A DNA stretch of 64,000 bases from Pseudomonas sp. B28(2017) (GTDB taxonomy: Bacteria > Pseudomonadota > Gammaproteobacteria > Pseudomonadales > Pseudomonadaceae), in the NCBI RefSeq assembly GCF_002113025.1, contig NZ_NEJH01000001.1, positions 744,001-808,000 of the forward strand, written 5' to 3'. Under the pieces are notes generated by a model. That model did not search any database and was not told where the DNA came from. It saw only the letters and a program-made list of their open reading frames with translations. Positions 12,693 through 21,507 of the stretch are shown here, piece after piece; within the stretch, counting starts at the first letter, position 1; each line of letters opens with the position of its first letter. A program made the translations under genes and the position numbers.

Positions 12693-14048
12693 TTACGCTC
12701 GAGAGGCCTTCTCAAGGCTGGGCAGCAAAGGACTGCCTGTCACTGAAGAAGGTGTATGGACAGTCTCGACCTGTACAACTTCAGGCTTCTGTTCTTCTAC
12801 CTCGCCATTGAGCGCCTTGTGCATCTTGATCGTGTCCAGCGCCCCGACCCATTTGGCGATCGCCATGGTGCCGACACCGTTGCCAATGGTATTGGTGATT
12901 GCACGCGCCTCCGACATGAAGCGGTCGACACCCAGCAGCAAGACCATGCCCGCCACCGGAATGGTGCCGAGGGATGACAGCGTGGCCGCCAGAATGATGA
13001 AGCCGGAACCGGTGACACCCGCCGAGCCCTTGGAGGTGAACATCAGCACCGCCAGCACGATCAATTGATCGGTCAGGGTCAGCGGCGTGTTGGTCGCCTG
13101 GGCAATGAAAATCGCGGCGATGGTGTAGTAGATCGCCTGCCCGTCCGGGTTGAAGGTCAAACCGGAGGGAATGATCATCCCCGCAACGGGTTTGGACACG
13201 CCTGCCTTTTCCATCTTGGAAATCATCTGCGGCAGCACCGATTCCGAGGAGCTGGTGCCCAGCACGGTGAACAGTTCTTCCTTGATGAACTTGAGGAACT
13301 TCCACAGGCTGAAACCGCTGTAGCGGCAGATCGGCCCGAGCACGAAGATCATGAATACGGCGCAGGTCAGGTACACACAAGCCATCAGCTTGCCAAGCGA
13401 GAACAGCGAGCCAAAACCGTATTTGCCGATGGTGAATGCGATGGCGCCAAATGCGCCGATCGGGGCCAGGCGCATGACCATGTTGACGATGCGGAACATG
13501 CCCTGCATCAGGCTGTCCAGGGTGTCGACAAATGCTTTGCCGCGCGGACCGACGTGGGCCAGGGCGATGCCCAGCAGAATGGAGAACAACAGGATTTGCA
13601 GGACATTGCCCTTGGCGAAGGCATCGACAATGGTATCGGGAATGATGTTCATGACGAAGTCCATGAACGAGGCATGTTTCACTGCGGAGGTGTAAGTGGC
13701 CAGGCTGGAGGTATCGAGGGTGGCGACATCAATGTTCATGCCCGCGCCGGGTTTGAACACATCGACCACCACCAGCCCGACCACCAGTGCCAGCGTTGAC
13801 ACCACTTCGAAATACAGCAAGGCGCGAAAGCCGACCCGGCCCAGTTCCTTCATGTTTTCCATGCGGGCGATCCCTGTGACTACGGTCAGGAAGATCACCG
13901 GTGCGAGGAGCATTTTGATCAGTTTGATGAAGGCGTCGCCCAAGGGTTTGAGCGCAGCTCCGGTTTCAGGAACGAACACTCCGACAATGGCGCCGAGGAT
14001 GACCGCTATGAGCACTTGTACGTAGAGTTTGCCTAATATTCTTTTCAT
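12693..14048 (-). CDS. dctA: C4-dicarboxylate:cation symporter
   Basis: This 451-residue integral membrane protein belongs to the dicarboxylate/amino acid:cation symporter (DAACS) family. It begins MKRILGKLYVQVLIAVILGA and has GTSSSESVLPQMI (the serine-rich hairpin), PSGLTFNPDGQAIYYTIAA and GVTGSGFIILAATL, all DctA signatures. It should import succinate, malate, fumarate or a related diacid. It lies 107 bases downstream of the tartrate dehydrogenase gene on the same strand. In this setting tartrate or D-malate is the likely physiological cargo, a paralogue of the general DctA (inference). No sigma-54 site was found directly upstream, unlike the DctBD-controlled dctA. Confidence 0.9.
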   Translation of the reverse strand: MKRILGKLYVQVLIAVILGAIVGVFVPETGAALKPLGDAFIKLIKMLLAPVIFLTVVTGIARMENMKELGRVGFRALLYFEVVSTLALVVGLVVVDVFKPGAGMNIDVATLDTSSLATYTSAVKHASFMDFVMNIIPDTIVDAFAKGNVLQILLFSILLGIALAHVGPRGKAFVDTLDSLMQGMFRIVNMVMRLAPIGAFGAIAFTIGKYGFGSLFSLGKLMACVYLTCAVFMIFVLGPICRYSGFSLWKFLKFIKEELFTVLGTSSSESVLPQMISKMEKAGVSKPVAGMIIPSGLTFNPDGQAIYYTIAAIFIAQATNTPLTLTDQLIVLAVLMFTSKGSAGVTGSGFIILAATLSSLGTIPVAGMVLLLGVDRFMSEARAITNTIGNGVGTMAIAKWVGALDTIKMHKALNGEVEEQKPEVVQVETVHTPSSVTGSPLLPSLEKASRA

Positions 14049-14155
14049 GACAGGGCCCTGATTTTTTATTGTTGTCAGGAAATGCCAAGGAGTCGGATCC
14101 AGTGATCTGCCCCTTGGCGATGTGCCGCAGTACTACTTTGAATCGCTGAAAAACA

Positions 14156-15211
14156 TCAGCGGTTGATCAACGCGATGACCGCATCCGTGATCTGGCGGGT
14201 GGTAGCCGTACCGCCCAGATCAGGGGTATGCAGACCGCTTTCGGTCACGGCCTCGATGGCGGACATCAGCTGTTTGGCCGCAGCGGCTTCGCCCAGGTGT
14301 TCGAGCATCATTGCCGCCGTCCAGAAAGTTGCAATCGGGTTGGCCACACCTTTGCCGGTGATGTCGAAAGCCGAGCCGTGGATCGGTTCGAACATCGAGG
14401 GGAATTTGCGCGACGGGTTCAGGTTGGCGGTCGGCGCGATGCCCAGACTGCCGGACAACGCAGCGGCCAGATCGGACAGAATGTCAGCGTGCAGGTTGGT
14501 GGCGACGATCACGTCCAGGGTCGACGGTTTGAGCACCATGCGCGTGGTCACGGCGTCCACCAGCTCCTTGTCGATCTTCACGTCCGGGAAGTCCCTGGCC
14601 ACTTCGTAGAAGATCTCGTCCCACAACACCATGCCGTGACGCTGGGCGTTGGACTTGGTGACCATGGTCAGGTGTTTGCGCGGGCGGCTTTGCGCCAGTT
14701 CGAAGGCAAAGCGGTGAATGCGCTCAACCCCTGCACGGGTGAATACCGACACTTCAGTGGCAACCTCTTCCGGCAGGCCCCGGTGCACACGACCGCCGTT
14801 GCCGGAGTACTCACCTTCGGAGTTTTCTCGCACCACCACCCAGTCGATCTGGTCACCATTGAGCAGTGGGCTTTTCACCCCTGGCAGCACGCGCGCCGGA
14901 CGCACGTTGGCGTATTGATCGAAGCCCTGGCAGATCGGCAGGCGCAGTCCCCACAGGGAAATGTGATCCGGTACGTTGAGCGCTCCCACGGCACCGAAGA
15001 AAATCGCGTCGAAGGTTTTCAGTTCTTCCAGGCCTCCTTCAGGAATGTAGTAACCGTTTTTCAGGTAGTTATCCGAATTCCAGTCGAAGTGTTTGAAATC
15101 CAGTTCGAAGCCGGATTTCTTCGACAGGGCTTGCAGCACCTCGACGCCCGCGGCGATCACTTCAACACCGATGCCATCACCTGGAACCGCTGCAATCTTG
15201 TATGCGCTCAT
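14156..15211 (-). CDS. ttuC: tartrate dehydrogenase/decarboxylase (D-malate dehydrogenase type)
   Basis: This 351-residue member of the isocitrate/isopropylmalate dehydrogenase family shows GDGIGVEV, the substrate-binding run of arginines in the QYANVRPARVLPG segment, VVRENSEGEYSG, and NLHADILSDLAAAL for the metal-binding aspartates. NAD-linked oxidation and decarboxylation of tartrate or D-malate is expected. ATG 15211 has GGAG seven bases upstream; an 18-codon extension is open but less likely. It is divergent from a LysR gene with a strong inverted repeat between them, and probably co-transcribed with dctA. Confidence 0.9.
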   Translation of the reverse strand: MSAYKIAAVPGDGIGVEVIAAGVEVLQALSKKSGFELDFKHFDWNSDNYLKNGYYIPEGGLEELKTFDAIFFGAVGALNVPDHISLWGLRLPICQGFDQYANVRPARVLPGVKSPLLNGDQIDWVVVRENSEGEYSGNGGRVHRGLPEEVATEVSVFTRAGVERIHRFAFELAQSRPRKHLTMVTKSNAQRHGMVLWDEIFYEVARDFPDVKIDKELVDAVTTRMVLKPSTLDVIVATNLHADILSDLAAALSGSLGIAPTANLNPSRKFPSMFEPIHGSAFDITGKGVANPIATFWTAAMMLEHLGEAAAAKQLMSAIEAVTESGLHTPDLGGTATTRQITDAVIALINR

Positions 15212-15284
15212 GGTCAACTCCACTCTCGTAACGTTCTTGTTTTGCCTGTCGAACGGGCTGTTCAATCAGGGTGTGAGCGGAGTA

Positions 15285-15329
15285 TATGTAGTGAACAAAT
15301 AGGTGTGAGTTACTCAGAATCACTACATA
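15285..15329. promoter_or_regulatory. LysR-type operator candidate between ttuC and its regulator
   Basis: Perfect 10-base arms TATGTAGTGA (15285-15294) and TCACTACATA (15320-15329) are separated by 25 bases, with a smaller palindrome GAGTTACTC (15307-15315) between. This sits in the short divergent promoter region and fits binding by a LysR tetramer that controls both directions. Confidence 0.6.
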
Positions 15330-15347
15330 AATAACTTTGAGTTACGA

Positions 15348-16271
15348 ATGAGCCAGACTCTGGATTTGTCATTTTTTTACCTCCTGGCCAACAAAGGCAG
15401 CCTCGCTGCCACGGCGCGGGAGCTGGGCATCACGCCGCCAGCGGTGAGCAAGCGTCTTTCCTCGCTGGAGGCTCGATTGGGCATCCGCCTGGTCAATCGC
15501 ACCACGCGTTCCATGAGCCTGACTGCAGAAGGCGAACTGCTTTTCTCGCATGCCGCTCGTATCCTCACGCAGATAGATGAGGTCGAGCAGTTGATCAGCA
15601 GCAGTCGGGCTACGCCTAAAGGCCTGATACGGGTCAACGCATCGCTGGGGTTTGGTCGCCGTTACATCGGCCCGGCCCTGGGTGCGTTTTTCGCACAGTA
15701 CCCGGAGGTGGAAGTGCAGCTGGAAATCAGCGATCACCCCCTTGACCTGACGACGCACGGGTTTGATCTGGGCATACGTTTCGGTACGCTGCCGGACGCC
15801 GCCTTCCATGCACGCAAGATCGCGTCCAATCGCCGATTGTTATGCGCCTCACCGCTGTACCTGGAAAAACACGGCGTGCCGCAACGCCTCACGGATTTAC
15901 AGCAACACAACTGCATCTTTCTGCGGCAGAACGAAACGCCTTACGGGGTGTGGAGTTTTACTAACGGTGGGCGTACACAAAACGTCAAAGTTCGTGGCGC
16001 ATTGGGCTGCAATGACGGTGAAGTGGCCCTGAACTGGGCGTTGGAAGGCCACGGTATTCTTCTGCGGGCAGAATGGGATATCGCCCGCTATGTGCGCAGT
16101 GGCCGCTTGCGATTAGTGCTGGAAGACCAGACACCAACCCGCGCCGATGTTTTCGCGGTTTACCCGCAACAGTTACACCTGTCGGCGCGAGTGCGCAGCC
16201 TGATCGACTTTCTGGTTGAGCGCTTCAAGCACATTGATCACCTGGACGAAACAGAACCTGCGTACGACTGA
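15348..16271 (+). CDS. LysR-family regulator of the tartrate/dicarboxylate genes
   Basis: This is a 307-residue LysR protein. Its helix-turn-helix is at about residues 5-60 (SLAATARELGITPPAVSKRLSSLEARLGIRLVNRTTR) and its effector-binding domain at about 90-295. It is divergent from ttuC with 136 bases between start codons, so it is the probable activator of ttuC-dctA (TtuA-like role, from gene order). It resembles the AaeR/DsdC-like short-spaced LysR branch that ends in a single-domain dimer contact (VRSLIDFLVERF). Confidence 0.9.
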   Translation: MSQTLDLSFFYLLANKGSLAATARELGITPPAVSKRLSSLEARLGIRLVNRTTRSMSLTAEGELLFSHAARILTQIDEVEQLISSSRATPKGLIRVNASLGFGRRYIGPALGAFFAQYPEVEVQLEISDHPLDLTTHGFDLGIRFGTLPDAAFHARKIASNRRLLCASPLYLEKHGVPQRLTDLQQHNCIFLRQNETPYGVWSFTNGGRTQNVKVRGALGCNDGEVALNWALEGHGILLRAEWDIARYVRSGRLRLVLEDQTPTRADVFAVYPQQLHLSARVRSLIDFLVERFKHIDHLDETEPAYD

Positions 16272-16346
16272 GCAGGATCAGTGAGGAGACGCTTTGGCAG
16301 GTGTGCTGGATACTTGGCAGATTCCTGTATTTGTCCTGGAGCTTGC

Positions 16347-16805
16347 ATGAAAGTTGGCGTGATTTCCGATACCCACGGCTTGCTCCGTCCCGAAGCGCTT
16401 GCCGCCCTGCAGGGGTGCGAGCGAATCATTCATGCCGGCGACATCGGTGCCCCGGAAGTCCTTGACCGACTGGCCTCTATTGCGCCCCTGCACGTCGTGC
16501 GCGGGAACAATGATCAAGAGCTGGCATGGGCAGAAGATCTCCCGGACTTTCTGCGTTTCGATCTCAACGGTTGGCAGGCGTTGTTGGTGCATGACATTGC
16601 CGATGTCCCGGTCGATCTGGAGAGAGGCGTACAGCTGGTGATCACCGGCCACTCCCACAAGCCACGCATCGAATGGCGCGGGGAGCGATTGTTTGTCAAT
16701 CCCGGCAGCGCGGGGCGACGACGCTTCAAGCTTCCAGTGACGCTGGCGCTGCTTGAGGTATCGGCGACTTCAATTGAGCCTCGGTTGATTGACCTGTTGG
16801 AGTGA
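16347..16805 (+). CDS. YfcE/MJ0936-type metallophosphoesterase
   Basis: The 152-residue protein carries the calcineurin-like metal motifs in order: GVISDTHG (about 5), HAGDIGAPE (about 32), VVRGNND (about 53), LLVHDIADV (about 75) and ITGHSHKP (about 95). A closing NPGSAGRRRF is typical of single-domain phosphodiesterases. The usual THGH strand reads VHDI, a small departure. ATG 16347 has GGAG five bases away; a 22-codon upstream extension lacks one. It should hydrolyse a phosphodiester; the physiological substrate is unknown for the family. Confidence 0.9.
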   Translation: MKVGVISDTHGLLRPEALAALQGCERIIHAGDIGAPEVLDRLASIAPLHVVRGNNDQELAWAEDLPDFLRFDLNGWQALLVHDIADVPVDLERGVQLVITGHSHKPRIEWRGERLFVNPGSAGRRRFKLPVTLALLEVSATSIEPRLIDLLE

Positions 16806-16843
16806 GCTCTGCAATGGGTTGAACCCTTCGTGATTTCTGGTGC

Positions 16844-17170
16844 CTAGGCTGCCCAGCGCAGCCCGGTGACACTCAGCAGAATCAAGCCGACCCAGAACAA
16901 CCGCCAAAGCGAAACTCCGTCACCGAGCCAATACATGCCGACGATGGCTGTACCGGCAGCGCCGATACCGGTCCAGACCGCATAGGCGGTGCCCACGGGC
17001 AGGACCCGCAATGCCATCGTCAACAAGTACAAACTGCTGGCCAATACCACTAAGGTGCCGGCCAGGATCCAGGGCCGATCCAGGCCATTTGCGGATTTCA
17101 ATCCAACCGCAAAGGCGATTTCCAGGAAGCCGGCGACAATCAGCAGTAACCAGGATGTGGTGTAAGTCAT
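16844..17170 (-). CDS. sugE: SMR-family exporter, SugE/Gdx (guanidinium) subtype
   Basis: This 108-residue protein has four hydrophobic helices and the conserved membrane Glu in IVAGFLEIAFAVGLK. GTAYAVWTGIGAAGTAIVG is the SugE/Gdx hallmark. Characterised Gdx proteins exchange guanidinium for protons. ATG 17170 is used over a seven-codon longer TTG form. No guanidine riboswitch is visible in the short upstream region, which is taken up by a terminator hairpin of the preceding unit. Confidence 0.85.
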   Translation of the reverse strand: MTYTTSWLLLIVAGFLEIAFAVGLKSANGLDRPWILAGTLVVLASSLYLLTMALRVLPVGTAYAVWTGIGAAGTAIVGMYWLGDGVSLWRLFWVGLILLSVTGLRWAA

Positions 17171-17189
17171 TCGACAAGACCTGTGTGGC

Positions 17190-17218
17190 AAAAAAAAGCG
17201 AGCTGGTCAAGGCTCGCC
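17190..17218 (-). terminator. rho-independent terminator upstream of sugE
   Basis: On the minus strand GCGAGC and GCTCGC pair around an eight-base loop and are followed by eight T. It would end transcription from the decayed transporter before sugE, so sugE must have its own promoter downstream of the hairpin, or the hairpin acts as an attenuator. Confidence 0.75.
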
Positions 17219-17233
17219 AAAGGGAGGTAAACG

Positions 17234-17751
17234 TCAGTTGGCCAACAGTTTGCCGCTGAACAGACTGGCCAGGGTTTTCACGGTCAGCACAAACAGGGCC
17301 GCAGTGAGGAACAGCAAGATCACTGCCGCGATGGCCGTCAGCAACGTGCTGTCCTGGGCATGGGCATGTGCGCACCGGTTACCGCGATATCGAGGGTGGC
17401 AACGCCCGGGATCAGCCAGGCGGGTACGGCATTGAGTTGATCGTGGCCGCCCGACAACAGGCGCGAAACCACCAGGCCGGCAAGCAACACGGTCAATACA
17501 CTGCCCAGTATCCAGAGTGCCTGTCCAAGCAGTTGGCTGTGGGGCGCTGCCACTGCGGAAAGCAGCAGGGCGATGGTGACGGTGCCGAAAAAGTTGCTGG
17601 CGACCGGATGGTTGAATTCGGCCCGTACCGCTTCGGGATGCTTCACCCATTTGCTCAGATAGCCCAGCGTCAGCAACACGAATACCAGGCCGGCAAACGC
17701 GCCAATCGCTTCACCCAGCAGGCCACCGACACCGTAATGCTGACCACTCAA
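17234..17751 (-). pseudogene. decayed TehA/TDT-family (SLAC1-like) transporter
   Basis: Two frames carry parts of one membrane protein. The first (about 17338-17751) reads LLGEAIGAFAGLVFVLLTLGYL through VPAWLIPGVATLDIAVTGAHMPM, characteristic of tellurite-resistance/dicarboxylate transporters of about 330 residues. The second (about 17234-17355) holds the last helix, TAIAAVILLFLTAALFVLTVK. The middle helices are missing and the frames do not join. The upstream end has no start codon with a ribosome site and meets a stop nine codons back. Deletion and frameshift make it non-functional. Confidence 0.7.
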
Positions 17752-17891
17752 GCGCTTGGCCGATACCGTCGGCTATGCAAATACGGATGGGTTTAGAAGG
17801 GCCTTCATGCGGCGTCTCGGGGTGGGGCCGAGTGATTATCGCAAGCGGTTTTCATCTGGGTGACGGGGAAGGGGGCTCATCGTCAAAACGT

Positions 17892-17915
17892 CATCAGGCA
17901 CTTCGGTGCCTGATG
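17892..17915 (-). terminator. ten-base-pair tetraloop hairpin, probable terminator
   Basis: CATCAGGCAC and GTGCCTGATG are perfect arms around TTCG. On the minus strand the hairpin is followed by ACGTTTTG. It lies about 110 bases downstream of the 18025-18507 gene and is likely its terminator, or a bidirectional one. Confidence 0.5.
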
Positions 17916-17918
17916 TCA

Positions 17919-17977
17919 GCTCCTGGCCGCTTTTTGCCTGTCACCAAGGGCAGCAATCGACCCGTTGCAGACATTCG
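17919..17977 (+). repeat. dispersed hairpin repeat, copy A
   Basis: Begins GCTCCTGGCCGCTTTTTGCC, then TGTCACCAAGGGCAGCAATCGACCCG. It is one of at least seven clear copies in this window sharing a GCT(C/T)(C/T)TGGCC start and a CTGCC...GGCAG hairpin. Always intergenic. Confidence 0.6.
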
Positions 17978-18024
17978 TTTTGGTGGAATTTAGTCCGCGA
18001 GCAGCGAGCGTCGGCCTAGAATTG

Positions 18025-18507
18025 TTAGGTGCCGGGCCGGATGGACTCAAGCATTGCATCGTACTGGGCGCGATAGGCTGCGTAATGTTGCCTCGTAGTG
18101 ACTATGTTTAGCGAGACGTATGCATTGTCAGTCTGAAGGCACGAAACGACATAATATGTGGGTCGGCTCTCGCCGGGCCAAGTCCCCTCAAACTCTTGAA
18201 TCTTGCCTGAGACTTGAGCGGCCTGAAATACACGCGGCCCTGAGATAGCCCTATAGAAATCCTCGACAGTCGAGAAGCGATAATCGCAGAACTCGTCCAG
18301 TGAGCCGTCGGCTTTTGCGTAAGCAGTGGCCGTAATTGCCGCGAGTTCGTCTGTTGCTACCAACTGGAACGTCTCTGTCCCAGCATTGCGCGTGAAAATT
18401 GCTGGAGCGTCCAGCGAAAAGACGTTGTTGCCAAAGACGTGGTGAGTGGTTGCAGGCGAAGCTACCGCAGCGCCGACCGTAAAGATTCCAAGTAGTTTCT
18501 TAAGCAT
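18025..18507 (-). CDS. small exported hypothetical protein
   Basis: This 160-residue protein starts MLKKLLGIFTVGAAVASPAT, a plausible signal peptide, so it is probably periplasmic. The mature part has AIFTRNAGTETFQLVATDELAAITATAY, two cysteines (FCDYRF and VSCLQ) that could form a disulphide, and a C-terminal helix. I do not recognise a family. It lies in a cluster of small, low-annotation genes (18025-20360) on the same strand, separated by 200-270-base gaps with hairpin repeats, so they are probably separate transcripts. Confidence 0.65.
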   Translation of the reverse strand: MLKKLLGIFTVGAAVASPATTHHVFGNNVFSLDAPAIFTRNAGTETFQLVATDELAAITATAYAKADGSLDEFCDYRFSTVEDFYRAISGPRVFQAAQVSGKIQEFEGTWPGESRPTYYVVSCLQTDNAYVSLNIVTTRQHYAAYRAQYDAMLESIRPGT

Positions 18508-18658
18508 CCGTCACTCCTGAAGTTGGACATAACCGGCGCCGGAACGCAGCGGAGGGAACCCGAAAGCGTAGCATTTGGGCGCCCGGTTGATGGACTTTTT
18601 AAGTATCGTGCGAAGCAGAAAAAGAGGATCAGATTTATTTAAATCACTCTAAACGTCC

Positions 18659-18715
18659 GCTCCTGGCCGGTTTCTGCCTACCTTGAAGGGCAGAAACCAA
18701 CCCGATATAGCCATT
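18659..18715 (+). repeat. dispersed hairpin repeat, copy B (best stem)
   Basis: GCTCCTGGCC is followed by a perfect ten-base-pair stem, GGTTTCTGCC (18669-18678) with GGCAGAAACC (18689-18698), then AACCCGATATAGCCATTCG. The 270-base gap 18508-18777 holds this and nothing else recognised. Confidence 0.65.
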
Positions 18716-18777
18716 CGCACGTTGACTGAGAGGTCGCCGTAGCTGCGAAGCTGAAGACGAATTGATACCTGTAGCTG

Positions 18778-19353
18778 TTAATCCTGTTTGGCTTTCTCTA
18801 AGGTTTGATTCCAAAACCTGACGAGTTGAATATGTTCCTCCCGAGACTTCCATTCTTTGTTGGCCGGATCGACGGGATCGCCGCCAAAAATTATTGGTTG
18901 GATTTCAAATAGCTCCATCCCGGCGTGTTCGCTAGCGGGCTTCAACGAAGGTGTCGGGTGAGAGGCAGAAAGCTGCAAAAGCTCGCTAAAACTATTGGCG
19001 ACTGTTTCGACATGGCCGGCGGCCATACCTACAAAGGGAATGCGAACAACCGTTGGCGGGTTTGCTCTCAGATCGAACCCCCACGCGTCGCCGCTGCCAG
19101 TGGAACCGAACAAAAAGATGCCAGGAGCATAATGTTCAACTTCATACTTGTGATTGAGGGACACTAGGTCATCGGCACGCCACAGTATGAAGTAGTCCTC
19201 GCCAAGCCAGCCTTCGTCGCCATTTTTTGACTGAAGAAAACTCAGATAATCCGCCGGCAGCGGAATTTGTTGCAGTGGCTCAATAGCCTGGGAAAAGGAA
19301 ATGGGGGCAAGCAAGCTAGTGAATAAGGCCCCGAGGTAAATTAAGCCACGCAT
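18778..19353 (-). CDS. SMI1/KNR4 (SUKH) domain protein with a signal peptide
   Basis: The 191-residue protein from ATG 19353 (AAGGA seven bases upstream) starts MRGLIYLGALFTSLLAPISFSQA, which looks like a signal peptide. The rest matches SMI1/KNR4: LPADYLSFLQSKNGDEGWLG, then FILWRADDLVSLNHKYEVEHY, then GIFLFGSTGSGDAWGFDLR. SUKH proteins are usually cytoplasmic and often toxin-immunity proteins. Export would be unusual; a 13-codon longer form would hide the signal. No toxin gene is adjacent. Confidence 0.75.
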   Translation of the reverse strand: MRGLIYLGALFTSLLAPISFSQAIEPLQQIPLPADYLSFLQSKNGDEGWLGEDYFILWRADDLVSLNHKYEVEHYAPGIFLFGSTGSGDAWGFDLRANPPTVVRIPFVGMAAGHVETVANSFSELLQLSASHPTPSLKPASEHAGMELFEIQPIIFGGDPVDPANKEWKSREEHIQLVRFWNQTLEKAKQD

Positions 19354-19568
19354 GCTGACGTCCTTATCTTCGAATTCTGTTGATACTGCCATCCGCCGGT
19401 TGGTCTAGCTAGACTGGCGTAGCACGTTCGTATGCCCAGCATCGGCGGTGGCAGTTAAAGGGTAGTTTTTCCTCAAGTTGAAGGTCTGCTCTTGGCTGGT
19501 TATAACTGATCCTGACCGGCACAGGCCGACCCTTTGCTGACATTCTCAGCGCGCGCTGGAATGATTCG

Positions 19569-20360
19569 CTATGCCTTGCCCGGAGAGAATAGTGAGCGCA
19601 ATTTGGCCCCCCAAGTGCGTTCGTAAAATGGCTTCACAGATTTGAGCATGTAATTGCTAAATCCCGATTCGCCCTTTTTGAGAACAACAAAATCAACTAC
19701 CTCCCCCTTGGGGGCTGTATCCGCGGCCACTGAGCCAGCTTCCTTCATTGCCTCAGCAAGGTCCTTATCACCGTCAAAACCAACGACCAGTGACGGTTTT
19801 TCACTGGTTGATGGATCATGCATTAAGCACAAATACGCAGCCTTAACAGCCGAATGCTTCGCCAGAAGTGATGTGAGCGCGGACACCATCTCTGATGGAT
19901 AATTGGCTGGCTGACCGAGCAGTACCTTGGTTTCTTTCTGAACTACTCTAGTCTGCGGAGCATGGTTCACACCCGTTTCTAGTAGCGCATGTATTTCGTC
20001 AGGAAAGAACTCTTTGCCATAGGATGAGGCTGGGTTGAGCATCAAGAATGACCCAAGGGTCATTTCAAAGAAGCTTTTGGCTGGTAAAGCCACATATTTC
20101 GACTCCTCCTTCAAGACACGCTGCAATGCTTCGAGGCTGGTGAAGAACGGAATGATTGGCGTACCGTCATTCTTTTCCCAATTCACTATTGATAACTTGG
20201 CGCCGGTAGGAATTGTTCTAATTTCTTCGCCTTCAGAATCTGTAAAGCCGATTACGTAAACATCGGACGCCATTAATGCCTTGTAGAACTCGGGGCGATT
20301 CGCCGGATTGTCAGCAGCGAGCATTAGCTTTCGCTCAAGATCATTGGATGGTTTGCTCAC
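19569..20360 (-). CDS. SseB-family protein
   Basis: This 263-residue cytoplasmic protein has an N-terminal SseB domain (about 5-125: NPANRPEFYKALMASDVYVIG, FFTSLEALQRVL, SFFEMTLGSFLMLNPASSYGKEF). A C-terminal SseB_C domain (about 140-255) holds SEMVSALTSLLAKHSAVKAAYLCLM. SseB was named for serine sensitivity in E. coli; its biochemical role is unknown. It sits downstream of no obvious partner. The 255 bases upstream (20361-20615) show no gene or clear site. Confidence 0.85.
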   Translation of the reverse strand: MSKPSNDLERKLMLAADNPANRPEFYKALMASDVYVIGFTDSEGEEIRTIPTGAKLSIVNWEKNDGTPIIPFFTSLEALQRVLKEESKYVALPAKSFFEMTLGSFLMLNPASSYGKEFFPDEIHALLETGVNHAPQTRVVQKETKVLLGQPANYPSEMVSALTSLLAKHSAVKAAYLCLMHDPSTSEKPSLVVGFDGDKDLAEAMKEAGSVAADTAPKGEVVDFVVLKKGESGFSNYMLKSVKPFYERTWGAKLRSLFSPGKA

Positions 20361-20615
20361 GAGAACTCCTTTGAGCGAAAAAAGTAATAGCGTTTCGATA
20401 GAGCCAATTTGCCATCATGCCAGCGAGCCACGCTAGAGGGAAATCTGAAAACTTCGCGAACTTTACGTCGAATAGCTCGAAAAGCCGCTTCTGCAGATCT
20501 CGGCCTGTCGTGACAAGCTGAAGTAGCCCACTGGCGACGTTGCGGGATGTCCGCTTGTGGCCGATTGCAGCCTATCAGGAGCCCTTCGCGCTGATCTCAT
20601 AACACTCCCACGACA

Positions 20616-21233
20616 CTAACCACCAACCCCTGGAATGACCAGAAGCGCCGCCAAGCCGATCAGTGCCGTGCCAATGAGTCTGTCGATAACCTGCTGCTTT
20701 TCCAGCATTCGCCGGCGCAACGCTTCAGCGGAGAAAAACAGTGCGACGAAACTGAACCACGCCCAATGGGTGAACGACATAAACAGGCCGTACGCAAAGT
20801 TTGCGGTTAGCGAGCTGCCTGTGTGCACCACTTGGCTATAGGTCGCCACCACGAACAACATGGTTTTGGGATTGAGCGCGTTAGTGAAAAAGCCAGTACG
20901 AAATGCTTCCCAGGATGAAGGGGTAGAGGCGTTGGCACCACCAAACGTCAACGAAGAAGTATTGGTCAGGGACTTGATACCCAGATAAATGAGGTATCCG
21001 GCGCCAAGCAACTTCATTGTCATGAACAGCAAGGGTGATTGAGTGAAGATCACTGCAGCGCCGAACACTGTGTAGAAAACGTGAATCTGGACGCCACAGG
21101 CGATACCCAGGGCGGCCATCAAACCGCTGCGTCGTCCATATGCATAACTGTTGCGAGTGACCATGGCGAAGTCAGAGCCGGGGCTGATAACTGCCAGGAT
21201 GGAAATGGCAGCAACTAGAAGCAATTCGTTCAT
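20616..21233 (-). CDS. LysE/RhtB-family amino-acid exporter
   Basis: This 205-residue protein has about six membrane helices and the family's N-terminal signature AVISPGSDFAMVTRNSYAYGRRSGLMAALGIACG. NALNPKTMLFVVATY comes in the fourth-fifth helix region. ATG 21233 with GGAGAG upstream is preferred to a six-codon longer form. Expected to export an amino acid or homoserine-lactone-type metabolite. It is divergent from a LysR gene at 21508, a common LysE-LysR arrangement. Confidence 0.9.
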   Translation of the reverse strand: MNELLLVAAISILAVISPGSDFAMVTRNSYAYGRRSGLMAALGIACGVQIHVFYTVFGAAVIFTQSPLLFMTMKLLGAGYLIYLGIKSLTNTSSLTFGGANASTPSSWEAFRTGFFTNALNPKTMLFVVATYSQVVHTGSSLTANFAYGLFMSFTHWAWFSFVALFFSAEALRRRMLEKQQVIDRLIGTALIGLAALLVIPGVGG

Positions 21234-21507
21234 GAAGACTCTCCGGCGCAATGGTTACCCATGCCGCGAACGGCAGTAATTGTATTTGCGCTACGTTTTT
21301 GCACAGATTGAGGGTGGGTGGCAGCTTCACTTGATCGCGGTACTTACAACAGCCAGCGGTATTTGGCTTCGCGTGGCATTCATGGAGTGCCTATATTCAT
21401 TGATGGTTATGCACGCAGATAGGGTGAATGGCGGTCATGATGGAGAATTGCCATCGATAAAAAAAACGATTTATAGTCGTCGAAACCTGTGAGTAATCAT
21501 CGTCAAT

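Noticed and set aside
14049..14155. Sigma-54 promoter upstream of dctA
   Set aside because: No GG-N10-GC pair with TGGC/TTGC character was present on the minus strand.
17190..17240. Guanidine riboswitch upstream of sugE
   Set aside because: Only one hairpin, followed by a T tract; no tandem ACGR loops of the guanidine-II class could be found.
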